A DNA stretch of 41,904 nt from SAR324 cluster bacterium (lineage in GTDB: Bacteria > SAR324 > XYD2-FULL-50-16): assembly GCA_028282885.1 (NCBI GenBank), contig JANQGX010000053.1, positions 1 to 41,904 on the forward strand, given 5' to 3'. Position 1 is the stretch's first letter, and each line of letters starts with the position of its first letter. The notes beneath the pieces are model-generated. The model did not search any database and had not been told where the DNA came from. It saw only the letters and a program-made list of their open reading frames with translations. Shown here piece after piece: positions 1 to 8,726 of this stretch. The position numbers were made by a program, and so were the translations under genes.

Positions 1-2
1 CC

Positions 3-71
3 TCAGTGAAGGCCAGATATGAGTCGGGACGGTGGGATGAAATGGTTAACAAGTATCTGAAGGCGGCTTGA
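3..71 (+). CDS. C-terminal end of an unidentified protein entering from the left edge
   Basis: An open frame enters from the left edge and stops at TGA 69-71, leaving about 22 residues (ending in VNKYLKAA). They could form an amphipathic helix, but this is too short to assign a family. The other two plus-strand frames stop within the first 20 bases. It may equally be a chance open stretch. Nothing recognisable follows up to base 326. Confidence 0.3.
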   Translation, partial: SVKARYESGRWDEMVNKYLKAA

Positions 72-326
72 TATTACCCACAACTTCTTGGTGCACCCAA
101 GTTGGATCGGGGACGGCAGATGATAGGTGAACCTAAATTATAGCTACAATTTGTAAAAAATGTATTAAAGCGCAGAGCGAGAAGGAATGGCAGACCAAAG
201 CAGATTAAGTTTTCGCAAGTTTTAACAGGCGCAGCTTCTCTCTAAAACGAGGGGAAAAAGTAATTGTCCAAAGAAGATGAGGGAAAACGAGCTCAAGTCA
301 TTGCACGAGCTGGTTGTAGTGATTGA

Positions 327-2426
327 TCAGCTCTTCTGGAATCCGATTTGAGGTGCGGCAATGACAGGCTGTCCAGATTTGGGCCGGGCAGGTTTTATTT
401 CAGGATTTGACAGCTCGGAATACTCGGGAGCAACAGTGTCCAATTCTTCGGAGTCATCCCTGACAGTGAAATTCTTAATCAACTTATTCAGTTCAAGAGC
501 CTGTCCGGAAAGCACATTGACCGCGGATGAGGTTTCCTCTGAAATAGCCGAGTTTTCTTGCACCACCTCATTCACATCGGCAATCCCCTTGTCGATCTGA
601 TCCGTCATCTGGGTTTGCTCGTTTGACGCAGCCGTAATCTCTCCGATAATATCATTCATCTTTTCAACCTGCTCTACAATCTGCTCAAGGGCTTGAGAAG
701 TATGCTCGGCGTTGAGAACTCCCTTTTCCACTTCCCTGGTGGAGTTTTCAATTAACTCTGTTGTGGTTCGTGCAGCTTCGGCACTCCGACTGGCAAGGCT
801 CCTTACCTCCTCCGCCACAACTGCAAATCCCTTTCCGTACTTCCCTGCCCTTGCAGCTTCTACAGCCGCATTCAGGGCCAGCAGGTTGGTCTGAAAGGCG
901 ATTTCCTCGATCACTTTGATAACTTTGGAGACCTCGTTGCTGGTGTCTCTGATCTCCAACATGGACCTGTTCATGTCCTTCATCTGTAGACTCCCATTTT
1001 GAACTGCCTCCAGGGAACTAACCGCAATTTTGTGGGCCGAGGATGCATTTTCACTATTGTTTGCTGATCTGCTGCTGATTTCATTCATGGAGGATGCGAT
1101 CTCCTCCAGATTGGCAGCCTGGTTCGAGGTACCGCTGGCCAGTGACTGGGCAGATAAGGACAATTGATGAGCTCCCGTACTGACCTGGTCCGTAACGGAA
1201 GCAACCTGTGTGATAGTTTTGCTCAGAAGGGAGAGAGACCGGTCTATACCATCCTGCAGGTTTTTAATCTCCCCTTCGTATTCACCCTCCACCTTTTGTG
1301 AAAGGTCGCCATGGGCAACGTTATTCATGACCGATACCACGTTCCCGATTGCTGTCTGGAAAGATTCCAGCAAGTGATTGATAACATCGGCTATCCGACC
1401 CATTTCATCCTGGCCGTTCACAGTAATGCGATGACTTAGATCGCCTTTTACAACTCCACGAACACCCTTTTCAATGACAGATACCGGCTTCAGCAGTCTG
1501 TTGACAATAGTAATTATAATAACCGAAATCAGAAGAATGCTTACAATAAGTATTGCGATGCTTCGCCACAGTATTCCTGCCACTGCAGCAAATGCGACAG
1601 CTTCATTGGCAGTGATGCCCAAAGTCAAGGAGGTTGCTTTCAAAGGGTAGAACGAAACGATCTTATCCACCCCTCGCCAGGTGTATGATATGGTTCCCTC
1701 TTTCATCCGGATCATCTCTCTCCCGAAATCGAGCGTATTCAGATCAAGTTCCAGAACTTGTTTTTCATCGGGATGACTGACGATAATCCCCTCCTTATTA
1801 TAGATATAGGCATATCCGCCAGCTACATTGATTTGACTCAGGTACTTATTACTGAAATGACTCAGGTCGACAACCCCCATCAGAATACCACCTACCTTGC
1901 CTTCAACCGATATCGGAGTTGAGATGACGAACACGGGATTTCCGGAAGATTTGCTTTTCAATGTATCGGAAACAAAAGGCTTGCCCATGATAGATTGTTT
2001 GAAGGACTCCCTGTCTTTGACATTTATCTCCCCAATGACGGAAGGTTGAGCCGCAGCAACTACTCTTCCCTCTGCATCAGCCATGATCAACATCTCGTAG
2101 AAGCCGAATTCTTTTGAAGTGTTTTCCAGCAGCTCGTTGATTTCATCCCGGACAGTTCCCTTCTTTTCCGTTTCCAGGAGAAAACTGCTCAGGAGTTTTT
2201 GATAACTGAGGGATTTAATGTCTTTCTGGGTGCGAAGTATCAAGGAATCAAGATGGTTGGCAGTTGATTTGCCGACCTGGACAATCTGGTTGGTAATGGT
2301 CTCTTCAAGTGCTTCTTTAGAACGGCTATATGAGCTGTAAATAGCTATGATTAGAGACAGACTTGTAATTCCCAGAATAGGAATCAGAATTTTACTACGT
2401 AACCCCGGATGAAACGACTTTTTCAT
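327..2426 (-). CDS. Methyl-accepting chemotaxis protein with periplasmic Cache-type sensor
   Basis: This 699-aa inner-membrane chemoreceptor should sense a small ligand and control the CheA kinase. A basic N terminus is followed by a first membrane segment (about residues 12-30), a periplasmic sensor region of about 250 residues resembling dCache domains (it contains a YIYNKEGIIVSHPDE stretch), a second membrane segment (about 285-310), a HAMP linker and a long cytoplasmic coiled coil. The signalling hairpin tip is unmistakable (EIAFQTNLLALNAAVEAARAG). There is no C-terminal CheR-docking pentapeptide; the protein ends in GFQKS. The ATG start has a GGGAG ribosome site. It is transcribed alone, diverging from the DUF445 gene, and no other che genes are in view. 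The family is certain; the ligand is unknown. Confidence 0.95.
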   Translation of the reverse strand: MKKSFHPGLRSKILIPILGITSLSLIIAIYSSYSRSKEALEETITNQIVQVGKSTANHLDSLILRTQKDIKSLSYQKLLSSFLLETEKKGTVRDEINELLENTSKEFGFYEMLIMADAEGRVVAAAQPSVIGEINVKDRESFKQSIMGKPFVSDTLKSKSSGNPVFVISTPISVEGKVGGILMGVVDLSHFSNKYLSQINVAGGYAYIYNKEGIIVSHPDEKQVLELDLNTLDFGREMIRMKEGTISYTWRGVDKIVSFYPLKATSLTLGITANEAVAFAAVAGILWRSIAILIVSILLISVIIITIVNRLLKPVSVIEKGVRGVVKGDLSHRITVNGQDEMGRIADVINHLLESFQTAIGNVVSVMNNVAHGDLSQKVEGEYEGEIKNLQDGIDRSLSLLSKTITQVASVTDQVSTGAHQLSLSAQSLASGTSNQAANLEEIASSMNEISSRSANNSENASSAHKIAVSSLEAVQNGSLQMKDMNRSMLEIRDTSNEVSKVIKVIEEIAFQTNLLALNAAVEAARAGKYGKGFAVVAEEVRSLASRSAEAARTTTELIENSTREVEKGVLNAEHTSQALEQIVEQVEKMNDIIGEITAASNEQTQMTDQIDKGIADVNEVVQENSAISEETSSAVNVLSGQALELNKLIKNFTVRDDSEELDTVAPEYSELSNPEIKPARPKSGQPVIAAPQIGFQKS

Positions 2427-2935
2427 TGTGCTGCTCCCTCATTTTGCAATCAATCCGACTTTCCAGACCGGATGACAATTTCCAAAACTCACATTCGACA
2501 AAGCCCGACACGAAAACCCTGACGAGTCTGATTCTTATTGCTACATCTCCATATAACCAGAGACCGTCAAATATTGGCGGAATACGGAAACAAATATGCC
2601 ACCTAACAGGTACTGAAGAATGAGAAAACCTGTCTCTTGATGATAACTGATTTTGAGCAGGATTTGAATATAAAAAAGCTGATCAAGACTTGCATTTCTG
2701 CTAAAGAATCACGCAGTAAACCTTCATTTAAGTGTTTTCTATACCAAAATATTGAAAGATTCGTTAATATTCCCTTTATGGTAGGACAAGTTTTGTTAAG
2801 GATTTGTTCCGGATTGGTTAATTTTTATTTTCAACCCGGTTTGAAGTTGCAGTAAATCAAAAACTGATTGCTCAATGCAGAGACTGCCTCAATTCGGGAG
2901 CGCCCCAAAAGGGACGAAGAGAAACGGGGAATAAG
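2427..2935. other. Intergenic region between divergent chemoreceptor and DUF445 genes
   Basis: About 500 bases with no convincing gene. Short open frames here (2426-2623 and 2637-2855, plus strand) have no family resemblance, no good ribosome site and poor composition. The region must hold the promoters of the two divergent genes, but I see no strong consensus match. No riboswitch fold is recognised. Confidence 0.5.
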
Positions 2936-4297
2936 GTGGTAACGGTTTTAAGATTCATTTTTAAGTTTATAATCCCTCCCAGCCTGGTCCTTGTGTTGAT
3001 TCTCAGAACGCTGTCGGAAGCTGATTCGGGGATTATTAGCTATTCTCTATTTCCATACCTGGACGTTACCTTTAAAATCTTCCTTTCCTCGATGGTGGGT
3101 TATTTCACCAACTTCCTGGCCATCACCATGCTGTTTAAACCCAAGGATAAGACCAGGCATGGCATCCAGGGACTGATCCCCAGGAATCAGGAGCAGATTG
3201 CCGAAAAACTGGGCGATGGGATATCCGACAACTTTTTTGACCCCAAAGATCTAAAGTCATACATCATTGAAAACAGCGTCATTGATGAATCTATCAGCGC
3301 CCTGGAGAGATATGCTGTCAAAAACCTGGAGAATCCCGAGACCCAGCGTTTGATTACCAACTGGATCCTTAAAAAATTCCAGATGAACTCCCCCAGGCTG
3401 TACTACGGCTTGATGCAGGTTTCCGAGATAAACATGGTCAACTATCTCAGGGAGAAGGTGGATCTGAAAAACCTGATGAAGGAGATCAGTGATGTTATTG
3501 AGAAGAATATCGAAAACGGTACCGTTGATCTGAAAGAGTTGTCCAAAAAGCTCTCTACGTTGTTGGAAGATCACGCACCGGAAATTTCACGCTTTATCTA
3601 TGATCAGCTAAACAAAATGATTGAGCGGCAGGGCGCCATCAAGAAAAACATGTTGAAGCTGGCTGTCTGGACCTTCGATGTTGATCAGAAAACCATTGAA
3701 GGGATGCTGTTTGATGCGCTCTCTTCCGATAACTTCAGAGCAAACGCCTATAAATTTCTCGAGAGAGGTGTCCAGGACTTCGTAGATTTTCTCAATTCTG
3801 ACAAGGGAAACAAGAAAATCAACCTGACCTATCACCGGTTGATTGTTGAAATCAATGAACGATTCCGTGAAAAAGGCGTACCTCGTGTGTTGCATGAAAT
3901 AAACAAGTACCTGGAGAAGGAAAGCTCCTGGAAAAAAATCGAAAGCCTGTTAAAGAGATTTTTGGTCTTTGGTCGACAATCCCTGGAAGAGTTTGTGGAA
4001 AGCGATCGCTTCGATACCTTCCTGACCAGATCAATGCCCGCCGTGCTGGAAAGAATTCGTATCTCGCAATTGGTAACGGATAAGGTAAAGGCCTTCGATA
4101 CTGCCGAACTGGAAAAGATGGTCAAAGACGCGTCCGGAGAACATCTGGCAGCAATAGAAGTCCTTGGAGGGATTCTGGGCGGTTTTGCCGGAATTGCCCT
4201 GTTTGATCCCTTGCTGTTTTTAATGATTCTCTGCCCCGTTTTTGGTCTTGGATTGCTGGAGTATCTCCTCACCCGGTATCGTAAAAAAGAGCTATAG
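2936..4297 (+). CDS. DUF445 family membrane protein
   Basis: This 453-aa protein has the DUF445 signature near its N terminus, MVGYFTNFLAITMLFKP, just after a first membrane segment (about residues 8-28). A long charged helical central region follows, and a hydrophobic hairpin sits at the C terminus (about 415-450, GGILGGFAGIALFDPLLFL). DUF445 proteins are bacterial membrane-anchored proteins, some linked to the envelope, with no agreed biochemical role. The start is GTG at 2936, preceded by a GGGGA ribosome site; an ATG alternative is absent. The gene lies 64 bp upstream of the flavodoxin-ferredoxin gene in the same direction, so they may share a transcript. Family assignment is firm; function is unknown. 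Confidence 0.9.
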   Translation: MVTVLRFIFKFIIPPSLVLVLILRTLSEADSGIISYSLFPYLDVTFKIFLSSMVGYFTNFLAITMLFKPKDKTRHGIQGLIPRNQEQIAEKLGDGISDNFFDPKDLKSYIIENSVIDESISALERYAVKNLENPETQRLITNWILKKFQMNSPRLYYGLMQVSEINMVNYLREKVDLKNLMKEISDVIEKNIENGTVDLKELSKKLSTLLEDHAPEISRFIYDQLNKMIERQGAIKKNMLKLAVWTFDVDQKTIEGMLFDALSSDNFRANAYKFLERGVQDFVDFLNSDKGNKKINLTYHRLIVEINERFREKGVPRVLHEINKYLEKESSWKKIESLLKRFLVFGRQSLEEFVESDRFDTFLTRSMPAVLERIRISQLVTDKVKAFDTAELEKMVKDASGEHLAAIEVLGGILGGFAGIALFDPLLFLMILCPVFGLGLLEYLLTRYRKKEL

Positions 4298-4361
4298 TTA
4301 CTTTCCCGGAAAATCGCTCTGCATTTGGTTAACTGATGAATTCCAATGATTAGGAGATTCA

Positions 4362-5159
4362 ATGGATTATGTAAAAATCAATCTGGTTAGTTTCTCACCG
4401 ACCCGCACCACCCATATAATTCTGCAGGAGATTTCAAAAGGAATTGGGATCGATTCTGTAAACGATCTTGATTTCACACTGACAACCACACCCGGGGACT
4501 GCAAGGTATCTGACAATGAACTGACCCTATTCGGAGTGCCGGTGTATGGTGGCCGAGTCCCAACCGAAGCAAAGGAACGAATTCAGACGGTATCATCCGA
4601 CGGATCACCTGCGGTGATAGTTGTTACCTATGGCAATCGGGAATTTGAGGATGCTTTGCTGGAACTGCAGGATATTGTTGAAGCAAAAGGTTTTTCGGTT
4701 CTCGCAGGTGGAGCGTTTATCGGGGAACATTCCTTTTCAACCGCCGCCAAGCCGATAGCCGAAAACAGACCTGACCAGGCCGATCTTAGTGAGGCTGCGA
4801 AATTCGGAATGAAGATCAAAGAGAAGCTGGCGGACTCGACATCACTCTCGGATCTGTCGACGCCGGAAGTTCCGGGAAAAAGACCTTACAGAGAGAAAGG
4901 ACCTCCGGCGATGATTTCCCCCATAACAAGGCAGGATGAATGCACGGAGTGTTGTGAATGCGCAACGGTCTGTCCTACCAGGGCTATTGCTGCCGATGAT
5001 CCACAACAAACCGACAAGACCGCTTGTATCCGTTGCTGCGCCTGTGTTAAGAATTGTCCTTCCGGAGCCAGGGTAATGGAAGATCCGGGAATTGGTAAAA
5101 TTGCCGACTGGCTTTTTGAGAACTTCAGTACCCGCAAGAAGCCTGAACTTTTTTTGTAG
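4362..5159 (+). CDS. EFR1-type flavodoxin-ferredoxin fusion protein
   Basis: A 265-aa electron-transfer protein. The N-terminal half resembles a flavodoxin, with a phosphate-binding-loop-like SFSPTRTTH (residues about 10-18) and VVTYGNREF further on. The C-terminal part carries two [4Fe-4S] motifs, CTECCECATVCP and CIRCCACVKNCP, about 30 residues apart. This is the layout of the EFR1-family ferrodoxins. It should carry low-potential electrons in the cytoplasm; the partner is unknown. The ATG start follows a TTAGGAG ribosome site. A clear intrinsic terminator (5198-5224) ends the unit just after the stop. It is a possible electron donor for the ATP-dependent reductase encoded further right, but nothing in the sequence links the two. 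Confidence 0.9.
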   Translation: MDYVKINLVSFSPTRTTHIILQEISKGIGIDSVNDLDFTLTTTPGDCKVSDNELTLFGVPVYGGRVPTEAKERIQTVSSDGSPAVIVVTYGNREFEDALLELQDIVEAKGFSVLAGGAFIGEHSFSTAAKPIAENRPDQADLSEAAKFGMKIKEKLADSTSLSDLSTPEVPGKRPYREKGPPAMISPITRQDECTECCECATVCPTRAIAADDPQQTDKTACIRCCACVKNCPSGARVMEDPGIGKIADWLFENFSTRKKPELFL

Positions 5160-5197
5160 GATTGTCGGCAACTGGCAAAGCTCGCTCACTTTTTGAG

Positions 5198-5224
5198 TCC
5201 GGGGTGACCTGCTCCCCGGATTTT
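5198..5224 (+). terminator. Rho-independent terminator after the EFR1-type gene
   Basis: A perfect 7-bp stem (TCCGGGG at 5198-5204 with CCCCGGA at 5214-5220) closes a 9-base loop and is followed directly by TTTT. It sits 38 bases after the stop of the ferredoxin gene and 31 bases before the permease start, so the permease probably has reduced read-through or its own promoter. Confidence 0.75.
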
Positions 5225-5255
5225 CAACATCATCGAACTCCAAATCCGGTGCAAT

Positions 5256-6170
5256 GTGATTGTCTTAAATTCCCTGTTTCCGGTCTTCGGTCTGCTAATT
5301 TTGGGAGGCTTCCTCAAACGTTGGAATCTGACCAATGAGACTTTTCTGAAAACCTCGGACAAACTGATCTATTTTATCTTCTTCCCGGTTATGCTGTTCT
5401 GGAAAATAGGCGGTACGGCAGCAGATTCCGGACTACAGAGCAATTTGTATGTTGCGGTGATTTTTTCGGTGGGGATTGTATTCATTCTCAGCGTGCTCTC
5501 CATCAAAATTTTTTCCGTTGGCAGTTTCCAGGCGGGTTCATTTGTACAGAGTTGCGTCCGGTTCAATACCTATGTCGGTGTTGCCATCGTCATGAACGCT
5601 TTGGGAGATGAGGGTATTCACTATTTCGGGATTTTGATCGGAATAATCATTCCGATTATCAATGTACTGGTGATCATCGTTCTAATCTGGCATTCGGGTG
5701 AGGATTACGATCTTTGTCAAAGAATTAAGACCAGCGGTAAGGCCCTTGTCTCCAATCCGCTGATATTAGGCTGCCTGACAGGTATCATCTACTCCAAGAC
5801 CATTGGCCAGTTCCCTGTTTTTCTGGACAATACCTTCGGTCTCATGTCCATGATCACACTTCCCTTAGCACTCCTGTCCATCGGAGGGGTTCTGACCCTC
5901 AAATCGTTGAAATTTTACTTCAGAATTTCCCTTCTGGCCTCAATCATGAAGCTGCTGATTCTACCTCTGGTAGGATACTTCATGCTACGATACCTGGACG
6001 TGAGTGGAATCGCTTTCAAAACCGGTATGGTGTTTTTTACCCTTCCAACCTCAACAGCACTTTACGTACTCTCAGCTCAACTGAACAGCGACACCGACCT
6101 GGCTTCAGCATCCATCGTCCTTTCCACCATCATCTCCTTCCTCCCCCTCTCCATCGCCCTACTCCTGTAA
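5256..6170 (+). CDS. AEC family transporter (auxin efflux carrier-like permease)
   Basis: A 304-aa integral membrane protein with about ten hydrophobic segments. It opens with LFPVFGLLILGGFLKRW, typical of AEC-family permeases, and has the usual break between two five-helix halves. Bacterial members export or take up organic anions such as malate and malonate; the substrate here is not predictable. The start is probably GTG at 5256, as the overlapping ATG at 5254 is in another frame. The 3' end runs into the decayed IS21 fragment, whose open frame overlaps it by 41 bases on the opposite strand, but the permease itself looks full length. Confidence 0.9.
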   Translation: MIVLNSLFPVFGLLILGGFLKRWNLTNETFLKTSDKLIYFIFFPVMLFWKIGGTAADSGLQSNLYVAVIFSVGIVFILSVLSIKIFSVGSFQAGSFVQSCVRFNTYVGVAIVMNALGDEGIHYFGILIGIIIPIINVLVIIVLIWHSGEDYDLCQRIKTSGKALVSNPLILGCLTGIIYSKTIGQFPVFLDNTFGLMSMITLPLALLSIGGVLTLKSLKFYFRISLLASIMKLLILPLVGYFMLRYLDVSGIAFKTGMVFFTLPTSTALYVLSAQLNSDTDLASASIVLSTIISFLPLSIALLL

Positions 6171-6201
6171 ACAGGGGACGCCTTTGCGATTTTGTGATTT
6201 G

Positions 6202-6795
6202 TCGATTTCTGAGTGCTGTTAGTATCCACCTTTCCACGATCCGGACGCCAACTTCCGCCTTTGCCTTGTCCATTGGTTTTCGAACATGGGCCGGAAATAT
6301 GACTGTTCCATAATGCAATGCCATTTCGTAGCAGGTGGGATTGATATCCGGATCGTAACGATTGGGCCTTGTCATTGCTGATTTAAGATTATCGGGGACC
6401 AGCAGACGGGGAATGCCTTGAAAATACTGAAACGCATTGATATGCGAAGCAATCCGGTTTTTGAAGGTTTGATCCCAAGTAGCTTCGGCACAGGTATAAT
6501 TACCCATGCCCAAAACAGCCACAAACATCTGAGCCCGATAAACCTCACCGGTTTTCTGGCTGTATATCGGGGCGGTCTGTCCGGCATAGTCAACAAACAG
6601 CTTGTCACCAGCCTTGTGATTCTGGCGTATCCAGGGACTGATCTTCCGTTTCCACCTCTTATTATGCTCATAGAACTGAGTTGTCTGATATCCGTCCGGA
6701 TATTGTTCTTTGTACTCCTCCCATAGATCTATTGCCGGGATACCATGATTTACACAAAGACCGAATGTGTTCGTAGACAGATTACGATCAAACAA
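6202..6795 (-). pseudogene. istA: IS21-family IstA transposase fragment
   Basis: The frame encodes the catalytic core of an IS21-type IstA: LWEEYKEQYPDGY, HKAGDKLFVDYAGQ, LVPDNLKSAMT and KPMDKAKAEVGVRIVERW. The three acidic catalytic positions are visible (Asp69, Asp135 and Glu181 of the frame). It lacks the roughly 120-residue N-terminal helix-turn-helix region, and homology stops after ALRN near 6202, so the C-terminal portion is gone. No istB follows. The rest of the frame (to 6130) is read-through into the end of the permease gene. It is a decayed element that cannot transpose by itself. Confidence 0.9.
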
Positions 6796-6842
6796 GAAAT
6801 CTGGCGTGGGGAGGAAGAAGAGCAGGGGATGTTAAGTACCAG

Positions 6843-6923
6843 CGGAACTGGTGTTAAGACGATTTCGGAATGAGTGTTAGGACAGAACCGGAATGGCTGT
6901 CAATTGAAGACCGGAACAGGTGT
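6843..6923 (-). repeat. Four direct repeats spaced exactly 23 bp, IS21 end array
   Basis: The plus-strand cores CGGAACTGGTGT (6843), CGGAATGAGTGT (6866), CGGAATGGCTGT (6889) and CGGAACAGGTGT (6912) begin exactly 23 bases apart. A degenerate fifth copy may lie near 6821. IS21-family elements are known to carry several such transposase-binding repeats at their ends. Confidence 0.85.
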
Positions 6924-6932
6924 TAATTAACA

Positions 6933-7134
6933 CCCGAAATTCGCAATGTAGCCATTGATATTGGATACAAAGCCGCCAAAAAGAAGATTGCGGAAATCAA
7001 GAAACTGGTTAGAGTTCTTTAGTAAAATGAATTAGCGGACATTAGGGCTACAAATTCGCTTGAGCGGGGTTGTGCTTGTATGAAACCTTGGATTCGGAGC
7101 CAAATTTCCGATTGTCCAAATGTCAATATTTCAA
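6933..7134. other. Non-coding stretch with a short gene remnant beside the IS end
   Basis: Directly outside the IS end a short plus-strand frame (about 6927-7022) reads as a basic helix (AAKKKIAEIKKLVRVL) and then stops at TAG 7020-7022. It could be the tail of a gene cut by the insertion, but nothing identifies it. The remainder up to the HAD gene shows no feature. Confidence 0.35.
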
Positions 7135-7806
7135 CTACGTCCCCCCTTTTTTGTAGGCGAGGTTCAGCAATTCGTTGAAATCCTGGTTGGCTATGGAGGG
7201 GATGACCAGATCGGCTTTGCTGAAATCGAAGTGATCTGTTAAGGGGCCCGGTACGGCGACGCTGAAGAGGCCTGCTGCGATGGCTGCGTTAAGACCGTTG
7301 GGCGAGTCTTCAAAGGCGATACCTTCACCAGGGGTGCACTCCAGGCGGCGGACAGCTTCGAGATAAGGATCGGGGTTCGGTTTGTGAAGATCGGTGTCTT
7401 CAGAACAGACCAGGGTTGAGAAAAGCGGGTAGAGATGGAGCCGCTCCAGATGCCCCTGAACCCAATTGCGGTCAGAACTGGAAGCAACGGCACATTTGAT
7501 ACCTCTCGCCTGAGCCTGGTGCAGATATTCTTCCACTCCGGGAAGAGCGGTTTTGGAATCATTAAGTTCCCTGGCTCGTCTGCTACGAAAAGCCTTCATT
7601 TGCTCCCTATCGAGCTTTCTGCCGACAGTCTCTTCCAGGTAGAGCGTGGGATTGAATTTATGAAGGGGTAACCCGATTTGGGTTCTCCAGAAGTTTTCAT
7701 CCAACTGGCAGCCGTGTTGTTCAAACAGCTCCTTCCACATCGTTAGTTCCGAAGTTTCCGTGTCCAGAATCAGCCCGTCAAAATCAAACACCAAACACTT
7801 GATCAT
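7135..7806 (-). CDS. HAD superfamily subfamily IA phosphatase/phosphomutase-like
   Basis: A 223-aa soluble HAD hydrolase. Motif I is VFDFDGLILDTE (residues 6-17, nucleophile Asp8 and acid Asp10), motif II is VASSS (about 107), motif III is the Lys of HKPNPD, and motif IV is FEDSPNG (about 157). The helical cap between motifs I and II resembles beta-phosphoglucomutase/phosphatase types. Such enzymes remove phosphate from small metabolites; the substrate is not predictable. Its ATG overlaps the stop of the upstream hydrolase by one base (TAATG), so the two are translated together. It ends the pair. Confidence 0.9.
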   Translation of the reverse strand: MIKCLVFDFDGLILDTETSELTMWKELFEQHGCQLDENFWRTQIGLPLHKFNPTLYLEETVGRKLDREQMKAFRSRRARELNDSKTALPGVEEYLHQAQARGIKCAVASSSDRNWVQGHLERLHLYPLFSTLVCSEDTDLHKPNPDPYLEAVRRLECTPGEGIAFEDSPNGLNAAIAAGLFSVAVPGPLTDHFDFSKADLVIPSIANQDFNELLNLAYKKGGT

Positions 7807-8615
7807 TAGAAAAAACTCTTTAAAAAGGTATCGATAACGCGCCAGTATCCATCACTGTCGCTATACCTGCTCCACAGGGATCTGGAACCATGCTTCCCTT
7901 TGGTTGCAGGAACGTAGGAGAACTTGCTGCTTGTATTGATCGCCTCATAGATATCAACCCAGCGATTTTTTTCTTTTCTGGCAGAAGTGATAAAGACAGG
8001 GATCGTGATGTTTTTCGCCGAGCTGCGAATCCAGTCATGGGGCATCCCATCGCGGGTGAAGTACTCAGCAGGGGAGAAAGCGATAACACCATCCAGCAGT
8101 CCAGGATAGTCACCGGCTACCTTGAGCACCAAAGCGGCCGAATAGGAGCTGCCAACAGCCAGAAGCTGTTTGGGCCTGAACTCTTTTCTCACGTACATTA
8201 GCGCTGCGCGGATATCCTGCAAGGCATCGATATACCGGGTCGGTCTACCGCCTTCTTTTGCTTTGGCAGCAGTCTCATTGACGACTCCCAGCACCTTGTT
8301 TCCCGACCTCAGGTCCACCGCAAGACAGTTATAACCCATTTTATTGAAACGCGGTCCGGCCTCGCGATATTCACCCCGGCTCCAACCTGCCTGATGGAAC
8401 ATGACGATCATCGGCGCCTTGGAAGCTTCGTGGGAAATATAGCTATCTGCGGTGATTTTCAGACCGTCCAGGGAAGAGAATCTTATAACCGGGTTTTCGT
8501 TTGCAGAGACTGCGTTCAGAAAGGCGAATGCCAAGGAGAAAACGGTCGCTATTGCCAGAAGGCAGAAAGTGAAGATAAGCTTTCTCTGGATAATGAATTG
8601 AATCCCTTTTGTCAT
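7806..8615 (-). CDS. Secreted alpha/beta hydrolase (dienelactone hydrolase-like)
   Basis: A 269-aa alpha/beta hydrolase. The N terminus is a signal peptide (hydrophobic residues about 12-34, likely cleavage after AVSA near 38), so it should act in the periplasm. The fold is shown by the oxyanion-region stretch MFHQAGWSRGEY (72-83), the nucleophile elbow GSSYS with Ser157, and the late His in KGKHGS (His242). It probably hydrolyses an ester or small acyl substrate. It lies head to head with the glycyl radical enzyme activase gene (111-bp gap) and is coupled to the HAD gene downstream. A role in the neighbouring catabolic locus is possible but not shown. Confidence 0.85.
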   Translation of the reverse strand: MTKGIQFIIQRKLIFTFCLLAIATVFSLAFAFLNAVSANENPVIRFSSLDGLKITADSYISHEASKAPMIVMFHQAGWSRGEYREAGPRFNKMGYNCLAVDLRSGNKVLGVVNETAAKAKEGGRPTRYIDALQDIRAALMYVRKEFRPKQLLAVGSSYSAALVLKVAGDYPGLLDGVIAFSPAEYFTRDGMPHDWIRSSAKNITIPVFITSARKEKNRWVDIYEAINTSSKFSYVPATKGKHGSRSLWSRYSDSDGYWRVIDTFLKSFF

Positions 8616-8726
8616 TTTGCCTATAGATCCATTCAGGGTGATTTGATCGATCCGTTTCTATCGACTCTTTCACAACTACACCAGTCCTTTCAAGGCAAAA
8701 GCGAATCGGGAATGACGGAGCATTAA

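Larger units (their letters stand above)
6202..6932 (-). mobile_element. Remnant of an IS21-family insertion sequence
   Basis: The remnant consists of the truncated istA frame plus what looks like the istA-proximal end of the element. That end holds an array of spaced direct repeats (6843-6923) and finishes near a TGTTAATTAACA palindrome at 6921-6932, a plausible TG...CA-type terminus. The istB gene and the other end are absent, so the boundary near 6202 is a deletion edge. Confidence 0.75.

Noticed and set aside
274..310. Weak 5-bp hairpin with a short T-run after the chemoreceptor gene on the minus strand
   Set aside because: The stem (AGCTC/GAGCT) is too short and the loop too long for a confident terminator.
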